From Actinomadura meyerae (GTDB lineage: Bacteria > Actinomycetota > Actinomycetes > Streptosporangiales > Streptosporangiaceae): 64,000 nucleotides of DNA. The DNA is taken from NCBI RefSeq assembly GCF_900188445.1, contig NZ_FZOR01000004.1, positions 124,001 through 188,000 of the forward strand, written 5' to 3'. Positions 1 to 8,632 of this stretch are shown here, piece by piece. The notes beneath the pieces were generated by a model. It was not told the origin of the DNA, did not search any database, and worked only from the letters and a program-made list of their open reading frames with translations. Numbering within the stretch: the stretch's first letter is position 1; each line of letters starts with the position of its first letter. The translations under genes and the position numbers were made by a program.

Positions 1-748
1 GCGCCGTCCGGGCCGTCGTAGGTGAGCCAGCGGGCGCGGTCCTCGGGCGGTGTGCTGCCCCAGCACTCGACGCCGGGGTACAGGTCCTCGGCGGTCAGGA
101 CCTCGAAGCCCGCGTCGCCGATCATCGTGCGGTAGGAGTCCACGGTGCCGTGCCAGGGGATGCAGATGGCCTCCTCGACGGGCTTCATCCACCGCGCTAT
201 CTCGTCGGGCGTCCGGTACGGGCCGAAGGGGCGCTGGAGCCAGTCCACGCCCAGCAGATGCCCGCCCGGCTTGAGGACGCGGTAGGCCGCGCGGAAGAAG
301 GCGTCCTTGTCGGGCAGGTGGCAGACCGACTCGAACCAGGTGATGCAGTCGAAGGTGGCGTCGCCCCAGGCGTGAAGGGTCTTGTAGTCCTCGTCTCCGA
401 TGGTCTCGAACGTGACCGTGGCCTCCAGGGCGGCCTCGGACGCGAGGCGGCGGGCCTGCGCGGTGAGCCACTCGTTGTTGCAGACGCCGGTCCAGTGGGC
501 GCCGGTGATACCGCCATGTACACCGTCGCGCCGCCGACGCCCGACCCGAAGTCGAGTGCGCGGTCTCCCGGGCGGAGTCCGGCGGCGGAGACGAGGTGGC
601 GTTCCAAATCCTGGGCGGCCTGGGCGGGGCTGAGGCCCCTCCGGTGCGCGGCCACGTCACCGTGGTGCCAGGTGGTGCCCATCAACCGCAGGTACGCAGG
701 CCCGGCCGAGTCGTAGTAGTTCCGCACCTGCTGCTCGGTACCGTTCAT
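1..748 (-). pseudogene. SAM-dependent methyltransferase, frameshifted and cut by window edge
   Basis: The ATG at 748 follows an AGGAGG-type ribosome site and overlaps the stop of the upstream lyase gene (ATGA). Residues 65-73 read LDFGSGVGG, the SAM-binding motif I of class I methyltransferases. The frame breaks at about 509-512: adding one base restores a continuous protein (MAGITGAHWTGVCNNEW, then VLKPGGHLLGVDW) to the window edge. The break is therefore a single-base loss, either a true recent mutation or a sequencing error in GC-rich DNA. The style of the motif I region recalls C-methyltransferases acting on prenyl or terpene chains (the sterol/TleD-like group). Given the prenyltransferase in the same operon, methylation of a prenylated indole is the likely role; the substrate is inference. 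Confidence 0.75.
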
Positions 749-2157
749 ACTCTTCCTCCTCGGAGGCTTGCGGGGGCCATGTCGTGGGCCGGTTCGAGCC
801 GGACGCGGAAGTGCCGGAGGATGGGGGCCTGCCCGGTGATGCGGTAGCCGGGCACACCGCCGGGGTCGTCGGCGATCCGTGCGAGGACGTCGCCGACATG
901 GTCGAGGTGCCCGCGGGTGTAGACCCGGCGCGGCAGCGCGAGCCGGACCAGCTCGTACGGCGCGCTGATGACGGGTTCGCCGTGCTCGTCCTCCCGGCCC
1001 AGGTACAGCGAACCCAGTTCGGCCGAGCGGATCCCGCCCTCCAGGTACAGCTGGCAGGCCAGCGCCTGGCCGGGGAAGCGGTGTGCGGGGATGTGCGGGA
1101 GCAAGCGCCCGGCATTGAGGTAGATCGCGTGCAGCCCCGGCGGCTCGACGATGCCGACGCCCGCGGCGCGGGCGCGTCCGGCCAGGTGTGCGGCGGCCTG
1201 CTCGCGGGAGGCCAGGTGGCCGGGGTCGAGCGCCTCGGCCAGCCCGAGCGCCATCATGTCCAGGTCGCGGCCCGCCAGCCCGCCGTACGTGGGGAACCCT
1301 TCGGTGGCGATCAGCAGCAGCTCGCAGCGCTGGGCGAGCGCGCTGTCGCGCAACCCCAGGAATCCTCCGATGTGGACGATCCCATCCTTCTTGGCGCTCA
1401 TCAGGCAGCCGTCGGCCAGCCGGAACGCCTCCTGTGCCACCTGACGGGGCGTCCTGCCGCGGTAGGCGGCCTCCCGGCGGGTGACCAGCCAGGCGTTCTC
1501 GGCGAACCGGGCCGCGTCCAGGAACAGCGGGACGCCGTGGCGGCGGCACACCGCGGCGGTCTCGGCGAGGTTGGCCATGGAGACCGGCTGGCCGCCGCAT
1601 CCGTTGTTCGTGACCGTCATCAGCACCAGGACGACGCGGGACGCCTCCGGGCCTTCCAGGACGGCCCGCAGCGCCTCGATGTCGATGTTCCCCTTGAACG
1701 GCCCGGCGCCGTCCAGGTCCCGCGCCTGCGGGCAGGGGAGGTCGCGGGCCTCACCGCCGGCGAGTTCCACATTGGCGCGGGTCGTGTCGAAGTGGGTGTT
1801 GCTGAGGGTGAGTTTGCCCGGCCCCACCAGCGTGGAGAACAGGATGCGTTCGGCGGCCCGGCCCTGGTGCACCGGCAGGATGTGCGGATAGGACGTCAGC
1901 TCCTCGACGGCGTCGCGGAAGCGGTGGAACGACGCCGACCCGGCGTAGGACTCGTCGCTCGACATCGCCGCCGCGAGCTGCCCGGACGACAGGGCTCCGG
2001 TGCCCGAATCGGTGAGGAGGTCGATGGTGACCTCCTCGGCGCGCAGCTCGAACAGGTTGTAGTGAACCCGCCGCAGCGCCGCCTCGCGCTGCGGCCGTGT
2101 CGTGCGCGGCAGGGGCTCGACGGCCTTGATCCGGTACGGCTCCATCGGCCCGGTCAC
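745..2157 (-). CDS. tryptophanase / beta-eliminating lyase, PLP-dependent
   Basis: A 470-residue protein of tryptophanase/tyrosine phenol-lyase type (fold-type I PLP enzyme), which would split an aromatic amino acid to the arene (indole), pyruvate and ammonia. The N terminus has the family phrase EPYRIKAVEP. LFLDAARFAEN (D214) is the pyridine-nitrogen-binding segment, and MSAKKDGIVHIGG (K256/K257) holds the Schiff-base lysine. Length matches the family. The GTG at 2157 overlaps the prenyltransferase stop (GTGA); an ATG at 2145 is an alternative start. Its stop overlaps the methyltransferase start, so all three are probably coupled. Lyases of this type are known beside 6-dimethylallyltryptophan synthase in Streptomyces (IptA/IptB), where prenyl-tryptophan is turned into prenyl-indole; the same role here is inference. 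Confidence 0.88.
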   Translation of the reverse strand: MTGPMEPYRIKAVEPLPRTTRPQREAALRRVHYNLFELRAEEVTIDLLTDSGTGALSSGQLAAAMSSDESYAGSASFHRFRDAVEELTSYPHILPVHQGRAAERILFSTLVGPGKLTLSNTHFDTTRANVELAGGEARDLPCPQARDLDGAGPFKGNIDIEALRAVLEGPEASRVVLVLMTVTNNGCGGQPVSMANLAETAAVCRRHGVPLFLDAARFAENAWLVTRREAAYRGRTPRQVAQEAFRLADGCLMSAKKDGIVHIGGFLGLRDSALAQRCELLLIATEGFPTYGGLAGRDLDMMALGLAEALDPGHLASREQAAAHLAGRARAAGVGIVEPPGLHAIYLNAGRLLPHIPAHRFPGQALACQLYLEGGIRSAELGSLYLGREDEHGEPVISAPYELVRLALPRRVYTRGHLDHVGDVLARIADDPGGVPGYRITGQAPILRHFRVRLEPAHDMAPASLRGGRV

Positions 2158-3419
2158 CGCCCGGCCATCATCGGGCCGGGCTCACCGCTGCCGGGTGCGC
2201 CGACGGTGCTCCGGCGGACGGAGCTCCGGCGGACGGGCTGGACCCTGTACGCCTCCGAGGAGAGGTACGCCGTCACGCGGGGCGGGCACCGGTCGGCCTG
2301 GGCCAGCGTCAGGTAGGAGATCAGCCCGACGCCGGCGTCCAGTGGACGGGATGTCAGGCCCGCCAGCGCCCTGTCGAGGGGCCGCTCGTCGATGCCGTAC
2401 CGGCGCAGTGCGTCCGCCGCGCGGTCCCTGGCCTGGCGGTCGTCCTGCACGTAGTCGCGCACCGGGACGTGCACGGAGTAGCCGCTGGGCCGTCCGGTGC
2501 GTGCCCGCGTGAACGAGAAGCAGGAGATGAGGGGCCGCCGCCGCAGCCGCCGCTCGGCGGCGACGAGATCGATGAACTCCGCCACCCGCCCGGGGTGGCC
2601 TCCCGGCATGGCGCGGGAGACGGCGGCGGCCTCGGCGGGGGAGAAGTCCCGATGCCTCACATAGACCTTGACCCGGGGAGCGGGCCAGTCTCCCAGGTCC
2701 AGCGCGAAGAACAGGAAGTCTTCGGGACGGTCGGCGCATCGCCGCAGCCCGGCGAACGCGTCCCCGTACCCGAGGCGGGCGAGCGCCTCGGCGACGGCGT
2801 CGGCCGCGCGTCCCGGGCCGTCCGCCGCCGGGTTGAGATAGACCTTCGCGCGGGGACGTCCGGCCGGGAACTCCAGCGCCAGCCACAGCGCGAACGGCCC
2901 GTGCGGCGCGGCGGGGAAGAAGAGGTCGGAGAGCGCGTGCAGGCGGGCGCACGACAGGACGCCGCGCACGGCCAGCCGCTCGGCCGTCCGGAGCCCGACG
3001 CGGCCGCTGCGCGCCATGTCGTCGGTGCAGCCGGGCTCCAGCAGCACCCGGGGCACCGGGGCGGCGCCGGGTGTGAAGGCCAGGGAGAACTCCACCGGCG
3101 AGTGGTCGTCGGACACGAAGCTCCGCGCGGGCGGCGGATCCAGCAGCGACAGCCGCGCGAGCGGTTCCAGCGCGGTGCCCAGCAGGCTCCGGGCCGCGTC
3201 CCCTCCGGTTCCGGACGCCTCGCACAGCGCCGCCATCTGACGCTGCGCACGCTCGCCGAACCACGGGCCGGCGCCGCCCGGCGAACGATCACTGTCCCGG
3301 GGCACGGGACCTCCCAGATCAAGGACCGGGCCGCCGCCCGGTGCGGTGTCGCGTGTCACAGGGCGACGATGTCCGAGCGGGCCGTCACACCGGTCGCGGG
3401 GCGGTCGCCCGGCGGTCAC
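2154..3419 (-). CDS. DMATS-type aromatic (indole/tryptophan) prenyltransferase
   Basis: A 421-residue protein of the ABBA-fold DMATS family, soluble enzymes that transfer an allylic prenyl group to an indole or other arene without the DDxxD metal motif. Family segments are visible: SPVEFSLAF (107-115), KVYLNP (192-197), RVKVYVRH (250-256) and, near the end, SYLTLAQ and RVTAYLSSEAYRV, whose alternating basic and aromatic residues line the diphosphate-binding barrel. The GTG start lies 7 bp after the regulator stop and is preceded by GGGAGGT at good spacing. The lyase next to it points to tryptophan as prenyl acceptor. Regiochemistry and donor length cannot be read from the sequence. Confidence 0.88.
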   Translation of the reverse strand: MTAGRPPRDRCDGPLGHRRPVTRDTAPGGGPVLDLGGPVPRDSDRSPGGAGPWFGERAQRQMAALCEASGTGGDAARSLLGTALEPLARLSLLDPPPARSFVSDDHSPVEFSLAFTPGAAPVPRVLLEPGCTDDMARSGRVGLRTAERLAVRGVLSCARLHALSDLFFPAAPHGPFALWLALEFPAGRPRAKVYLNPAADGPGRAADAVAEALARLGYGDAFAGLRRCADRPEDFLFFALDLGDWPAPRVKVYVRHRDFSPAEAAAVSRAMPGGHPGRVAEFIDLVAAERRLRRRPLISCFSFTRARTGRPSGYSVHVPVRDYVQDDRQARDRAADALRRYGIDERPLDRALAGLTSRPLDAGVGLISYLTLAQADRCPPRVTAYLSSEAYRVQPVRRSSVRRSTVGAPGSGEPGPMMAGR

Positions 3420-3426
3420 GCCCCGG

Positions 3427-6375
3427 TCACCTCCCGCCGGGGCCCCCGCGGAACGGCGAGATCTCGTCCACCACGGCCAGCGCGAGGCCTACGCCGTCCT
3501 CGGCGCCGTCGCCGCGGTTCCACGCCTCCGCGTACGACTCCTCGGAGAGCGCGCCGCGGACCAGCTGCTCGGTCTCGGCGTGCGCGGCCTGGAACGGGGC
3601 GAGGCCGATCATCGCGACGCCCGTCGCCGTCCGCATCCGGTGCGCGGCGCCCAGCAGCAGGGCCGAGTGCCGGTGCCGCCCGATGGCGGCGGCCGTCCAC
3701 GCCAGGGCCTCCACGTCCCACACCGGCCCCCACTCGTCCTCGACGGACCGCTGCCGGACGACGGCGTCCCGCAGGAGCGGCAGGGCCAGGACGGGCTTGC
3801 CGTGCCACAGCTCGGCGAGCCCCTCGGACCACACCGCCCAGGAGGCGAGCCACTCGGCCCGCGCGGCCTCGGCCTCCGCGCGGAACACCTCGCAGGCGCG
3901 GAAGGCGATGTCCCGGGTGCCGAGGAAGACGGCGGACATGGCCCAGAACATGGTGGCCATGAGGGCGTCGCCCGGCCGGTCCGCCGCCCGGAACCCCTCC
4001 CGGGCGCGGGCCAGCAGGTGGAGCGACCCCGGGTCGCCGTGGATCAGCAGGTCGTGCATGCCTTCGAGGTAGGCCGACTCGGGGGAGCGGGGGCCGACCG
4101 CGGCGCGGCACTCCGCCATCGCGCCCGGCACCGCCTCCCGGTCCCCCTGGACGAGCACCAGGAAGGCCCGCATCGCCGCCGCGGGCGCGCGCACGGCGGC
4201 GGGCGGCCGGTCGAACCGGGCCGACAACCGCTCCAGCCAGTGGCGGCCCTCGCCGATGGTGCCGCTGAAGAACCACGACCGCGCCCGGATGAGGTTGACC
4301 GCGATCTCCAGCCCGGTGCCGGCGTGCTCGGGGGCGCCGGCGCAGAACTCCAGGGCGGCGCGCAGGTCGGGCAGCTCCCGGCTCAGCCGCCGCAGCCAGG
4401 CGACCTCGTCCGGCCCGTGGCACCCGGTGGCGGCGCGGACCGCGAGATCGCGGTAGTGCCGGCTGTGCCGGACCCGCGTCTCGTCCTCGCCGCCCAGCTC
4501 CCGGAGGCGCCGCCACCCGTAGCCCCGGATGGTCTCCAGCATGCGGTAGCGGGTCCTGCCCCCGGTGTCGCCCGCCATCACGATCGACTTGTTGACCAGG
4601 CCCGCGAGCAGATCCATCACCTCATCGCGGGCGATGCCCCCGCCCGCGCAGACCGCCTCGGCCGCCTCCAGGTCGAACGCGCCCGCGAAGACCGACAGCC
4701 GTGCCCACAGCAGCCGCTCGCCGGGGGTGCAGAGCTCGTGGCTCCAGTCGACCACGCCGCCCAGGGTGTGCCGGTAGCGTCCGCCGGTCCGCGCGCGGGG
4801 CATCGACAGCAGCCGGAAACGGTCGTCCAGGCGCGCGAGGATCTCCTCCACGCCGATGCAGCCGAGCCGCACCGCCGCCAGCTCGATGGCGAGCGGGATG
4901 CCGTCCAGGCGGCGGCACAGCTGCACGGCCGCGTCCCGGTTGCCCGCGGTGACGGCGAAGCCCGGTACGGACGCGGCGGCCCGGTCGGCGAGGAGCCGGA
5001 CGGCGTCCGCGCGGTCGCCGTTCCGGTGTGCGCCGCCTTCGGTGTGGTGTGCGCCCTCTTCATCCGGGACGGCGAGGCCCGGGACGGCGAGGCCCGGGAC
5101 CACGAGGACGTACTCGCCCGGCACGCCGAGCCGCTCCCGGCTCGTCGCGAGGATCCGCAGGCCGGGGGCCGCCCGCAGCAGCCGCAGCGCCAGCGCGGCG
5201 ACGGCCTGGACCAGGTGCTCGCAGTTGTCCAGGACGAGCAGCAGGCACCGGTCGCGCAGATGATCCGCGACCGCGTCGGCCGGGGCGCGCGCCGACTGGT
5301 CGCGCAGGCCGAGCGACTCGGCGACCGTCCGGTCGAGCTGCTCGGCATCGGTCCGCGGCGCGAGCACGGCCAGGTCGGCGAGCCACGTCCCGTCGGGGAA
5401 GGACGCGGCGGACTCGGCCGCGACCCGCAGCGCGAGGCGCGTCTTGCCCACCCCGCCGACCCCGGTCAGCGTGACGAGCCGGGCGCCGTCGAGCGTCCGG
5501 CGGGCCTCGGCGAGCAGGCGCTCCCGTCCGACGAAGCTGGTCGTCTCGGCCGGCAGGTTCCCCGGCCTCCGGGCCCGCGGCACGGTGCCGGGGCCGGGGC
5601 CGGGGCCGGGCGCCGGGCGCAGTTCGGGGGCCGCCGCGAGGATCCGGCGGTGCAGGTCCTGCAACTCCGCCCCCGGATCGATGCCCAGCTCGTCCGCGAG
5701 CAGCGCGGTCACCGTGCGGTAGCACTCCAGCGCCTCCGCCTGCCGGCCGCACTGGTAGAGCGCCCGCATGCGCTGCGCCCAGAAGCGCTCGCGCAGCGGA
5801 TGCGTCCCGATGAGGTTGCGCAGCTCCGGGAGAACGTGGGCGGCGCGGCCCAGCGCCAGGTCGGCGTCGATGCTCAGCTCGACCGCGTCAAGGCGCTGCT
5901 CGGTCAGGGCGGGGACGACGTCCTGGAGCAGGTCGGGCGGCAGGTCCGACAGCGGCTCGCCCCGCCACAGCCCCAGCGCCTGCCGCAGTAGGGCCGCCGC
6001 ACGGTCGGCCGCGCCGCCCGCCTCCAGTTCCGCGCGCCCCTGCCGGACGAGCGCGCCGAACCGGTGCAGGTCCAGGGCGTCCGGCTCGACCTCGGCCATG
6101 TAACCCCGGGGATGGGTCAGCACGATCCCGGCACCGCCCTCGCCGAGCGCCCGCCGCAGGCGCATGACGTAGTTCTGCAGGGTGTTCCTCACCCGCGCCG
6201 GCGGATCCTCGCCCCACAACCGGTCCGCCAGCGTGTCGACGGGCACGACGTGACCGGCGTCCACGAGCAGGGCGGCCAGCAGCAGCCGGAGCTTGGTCGC
6301 GCCGATCGGCAGGGGGACCCCGTCCCGCCTGACCTCCAGGGGCCCGAGCACCCCGAACTCGTGCCGCACCCGCAT
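3427..6375 (-). CDS. SARP/AfsR-family regulator with NB-ARC ATPase and C-terminal helical repeats
   Basis: A large pathway-type regulator of 982 residues from the ATG at 6375. Residues 7-90 form an OmpR-like winged helix (RVRHEFGVLGPLEVRRDG onward), residues about 98-245 a bacterial transcriptional activation domain, and residues 280-560 an NB-ARC/STAND ATPase with P-loop GVGGVGKT at 305-312 and a Walker B-like LLLVLDNCEHL. The rest is helical and TPR-like. This is the AfsR arrangement. An upstream in-frame start at 6450 would add 25 residues that do not belong to the winged helix, so 6375 is preferred, although no strong ribosome site precedes it and the mRNA may be leaderless. It lies 7 bp before the prenyltransferase gene on the same strand and is the likely local activator. 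Confidence 0.9.
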   Translation of the reverse strand: MRVRHEFGVLGPLEVRRDGVPLPIGATKLRLLLAALLVDAGHVVPVDTLADRLWGEDPPARVRNTLQNYVMRLRRALGEGGAGIVLTHPRGYMAEVEPDALDLHRFGALVRQGRAELEAGGAADRAAALLRQALGLWRGEPLSDLPPDLLQDVVPALTEQRLDAVELSIDADLALGRAAHVLPELRNLIGTHPLRERFWAQRMRALYQCGRQAEALECYRTVTALLADELGIDPGAELQDLHRRILAAAPELRPAPGPGPGPGTVPRARRPGNLPAETTSFVGRERLLAEARRTLDGARLVTLTGVGGVGKTRLALRVAAESAASFPDGTWLADLAVLAPRTDAEQLDRTVAESLGLRDQSARAPADAVADHLRDRCLLLVLDNCEHLVQAVAALALRLLRAAPGLRILATSRERLGVPGEYVLVVPGLAVPGLAVPDEEGAHHTEGGAHRNGDRADAVRLLADRAAASVPGFAVTAGNRDAAVQLCRRLDGIPLAIELAAVRLGCIGVEEILARLDDRFRLLSMPRARTGGRYRHTLGGVVDWSHELCTPGERLLWARLSVFAGAFDLEAAEAVCAGGGIARDEVMDLLAGLVNKSIVMAGDTGGRTRYRMLETIRGYGWRRLRELGGEDETRVRHSRHYRDLAVRAATGCHGPDEVAWLRRLSRELPDLRAALEFCAGAPEHAGTGLEIAVNLIRARSWFFSGTIGEGRHWLERLSARFDRPPAAVRAPAAAMRAFLVLVQGDREAVPGAMAECRAAVGPRSPESAYLEGMHDLLIHGDPGSLHLLARAREGFRAADRPGDALMATMFWAMSAVFLGTRDIAFRACEVFRAEAEAARAEWLASWAVWSEGLAELWHGKPVLALPLLRDAVVRQRSVEDEWGPVWDVEALAWTAAAIGRHRHSALLLGAAHRMRTATGVAMIGLAPFQAAHAETEQLVRGALSEESYAEAWNRGDGAEDGVGLALAVVDEISPFRGGPGGR

Positions 6376-6575
6376 CAGGCAATGGTAAACGATGCGCCAC
6401 GATGAAGTCACTGTAAGTAATCGAAGTCTTGGCGGTGTGAACGCCGTCAACGGGTGACTCGATGTGCGCTCGGCGAGCGACGGTGCCCGCCGCCGGCGAC
6501 GACGTGAATCAGATCAACCGGCGTGGTAGGCACTAGGGTGATGCCGATCCTGAACGTCGGCTGAAAGGAGCGCCG
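6376..6575. promoter_or_regulatory. divergent promoter region, SARP regulator / DNA methylase
   Basis: About 200 bp between two divergent genes and noticeably richer in A+T than its surroundings (around 6380-6425). On the plus strand AAAGGAG at 6564-6570 is the ribosome site for the methylase GTG at 6576. No clear operator palindrome was found. It separates the metabolite cluster from the candidate defence genes. Confidence 0.5.
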
Positions 6576-8570
6576 GTGCCGAACGACGCGACGGTGACCG
6601 CGGCGGACATCGCCCGCCTGGCCGCGGTGGGACGCGCGGCCGTGAGCAACTGGCGCCGGCGGCACGACGACTTCCCCCAGCCCGTCGGCGGGACGGCGGT
6701 CAGCCCGACGTTCTCCCTCACCGAGGTGGAGGACTGGCTGCGCGGCCAGGGCAAGCTCGCCGACTCGCCCGTCCGCGAACGCGTCTGGCAGACCCTCCGC
6801 GCCGCCGCGTCCGACGGTACGGACCTCGCCGACGTCCTCACGTTCGCCGGCGCGTTCCTGCTCCATCTGCGCGCGCGTCCTGGCCGCTGGGCGGAGCTGT
6901 CATCCGCCCCGGACGAGGAGATCGCGCGCGTCCTGCCCGACGAGATCGCGCCCATGCTGCCCGAGGCCGTCCGCGCGCGCGCCGACCTGACACCGCCGTC
7001 GCCCGTCCCGCTCGTCCGCGCCCTCTCCCAGCTCGTGGACGAGCTGGGAGTCGTCGACACCTTCGAGTTCCTGCGCACCCGCTACCTGGAGCACCACAGC
7101 CGCCGCGTGTACGTGACACCGGAACCGGTCGTCCGGCTGATGCTCGAACTCGGCGGGCCCGCGCGCACCGTCCTCGACCCCTCCTGCGGGACGGGCACCT
7201 ACCTGCAGGCCGCCCACACGCTGTTCAAGGACATCGAGCGGCTCCTCGGCCAGGAGATCGACGACACGACCGCGCGCATGTCCGCGATCCAGCTCGCGCT
7301 GCGCGGCGCGCCCGCCGAGGTCCGCCCCGGCGACTCCCTCCTCGCCGACGCCTTCCCCGGGCGGACGGTCGACCTCGTCGTCTCCAACCCGCCGTTCAAC
7401 GACCGCGGCTGGGGCTACGAGCAGCTCACGGGCGACCCGCGCTGGGAGTACGGCCTGCCGCCGCGCATGGAATCGGAGCTCGCGTGGATCCAGCACGGCC
7501 TGGCCCACGTCGAGCCAGGGGGGCATGTCGTCATGCTCCTGCCGCCTGCGGTGGCGGTCCGCCGGTCCGGACGCCGCGTCCGCGCCGAACTGCTCCGCCG
7601 AGGGACGCTCCGGGCCGTCATCGGCCTGCCCCCGGGCGCGGTGCCCAACATGGCCGTCGCGTTGACCGTGTGGGTCCTCCGACGTCCGGCCCCTGGCGAC
7701 ACACCCGCCGACGACGTCCTGATGGTCGACACGTCCTCCGACCCCGGCGACTTCGAGCGAACGGCCCTGGACGCCTGGCGCCGCTACGCGAAGGGCAAGT
7801 CCCCCGGGCCGGACTCCAGCGCCGTCGTGCGCATCATCGACCTGCTGGACGACGAGGTCGACCTGACCCCCGCCCGCCACCTGCCGCAGCGCAGCGCCCC
7901 GACGGCGGAAGGCTCCTTCGTGGCCGCTCGCGAACGCCTGGAGAAGCAGGCCGCCGAACTACCGCGAGCCGTCGCGGAACTGTCGTCCCTGACGCAGGCT
8001 CGCGCGCGCGCCGACGTCCCCATGACCACCATCGGTGAGCTGGCCAAGGCAGGTGTGGTGGAGATACTCCGTCCTCCCGTCAAGGTGCGGATGGACGAAG
8101 GGGACGTGCCCGTCCTGACCCTGGACGACGTCGCCCAGGGGCAGGGGCCCACCGGTAAGGCCGCCGCGGACCCCGACCACGTCGAGGTGGCCCCCGGTGA
8201 CGTCGTCGTCTCGCTGTCCGCACGCCACCCCGTGGCCCGCGTCATCGCCGAGGGCGGCCCGGTGCTCGGCCCCGGCCTCGCCCTCGTGCGCGCCGACCCG
8301 TCCCGCACCGACCCCGACTTCGTCGCCGGATGGCTGCTGCTCGGCGCGCAGGGCGCCCGGCTGCGCAGCTCGACGTCCTCCGCCCGCTTCGACGTCCGCC
8401 GCGCCCGCCTGCCCCGCCTCACCCTCGACGAGCAGGCCGAACTAGGCCGGGCGTTCCGCAGGCTCACCGACCTGGAGGCCGCACTCCGCGACACCCACCG
8501 CCTCGGCGCCGACGTCCTGCGCCTCGGCCTCGAAGGGCTCGGCGCGGGCACCCTCCGCCCGCCCGGCTGA
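6576..8570 (+). CDS. N6-adenine DNA methyltransferase with HTH and specificity-like domain
   Basis: A 664-residue HsdM-type DNA methylase. Residues about 5-60 form a MerR/AlpA-like helix-turn-helix (VTAADIARLAAVGRAAVSNW). Residues 110-420 are the catalytic domain, with motif I VLDPSCGTGTYL (199-210) and motif IV NPPF (271-274), which mark it as N6-adenine specific. The last ~180 residues resemble a type I specificity (HsdS target-recognition) domain, so modification and recognition are fused. There is no restriction subunit next door. The GTG start is supported by AAAGGAG. The Ser/Thr kinase follows 62 bp downstream on the same strand. Modification of self DNA in a phage-defence set is plausible, since the methylase plus kinase combination recalls PglX/PglW, but PglY and PglZ are absent. 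Confidence 0.85.
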   Translation: MPNDATVTAADIARLAAVGRAAVSNWRRRHDDFPQPVGGTAVSPTFSLTEVEDWLRGQGKLADSPVRERVWQTLRAAASDGTDLADVLTFAGAFLLHLRARPGRWAELSSAPDEEIARVLPDEIAPMLPEAVRARADLTPPSPVPLVRALSQLVDELGVVDTFEFLRTRYLEHHSRRVYVTPEPVVRLMLELGGPARTVLDPSCGTGTYLQAAHTLFKDIERLLGQEIDDTTARMSAIQLALRGAPAEVRPGDSLLADAFPGRTVDLVVSNPPFNDRGWGYEQLTGDPRWEYGLPPRMESELAWIQHGLAHVEPGGHVVMLLPPAVAVRRSGRRVRAELLRRGTLRAVIGLPPGAVPNMAVALTVWVLRRPAPGDTPADDVLMVDTSSDPGDFERTALDAWRRYAKGKSPGPDSSAVVRIIDLLDDEVDLTPARHLPQRSAPTAEGSFVAARERLEKQAAELPRAVAELSSLTQARARADVPMTTIGELAKAGVVEILRPPVKVRMDEGDVPVLTLDDVAQGQGPTGKAAADPDHVEVAPGDVVVSLSARHPVARVIAEGGPVLGPGLALVRADPSRTDPDFVAGWLLLGAQGARLRSSTSSARFDVRRARLPRLTLDEQAELGRAFRRLTDLEAALRDTHRLGADVLRLGLEGLGAGTLRPPG

Positions 8571-8632
8571 CGCCGCCGCGCCCGCGCCCCCGCCGCCGGT
8601 ACGCTGCCTGGACGGGCGAGCGGAGGTGGGCG

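Noticed and set aside
3346..5991. An 881-codon plus-strand frame opposite the SARP regulator
   Set aside because: Antisense shadow; the minus strand has winged helix, activation domain and P-loop.
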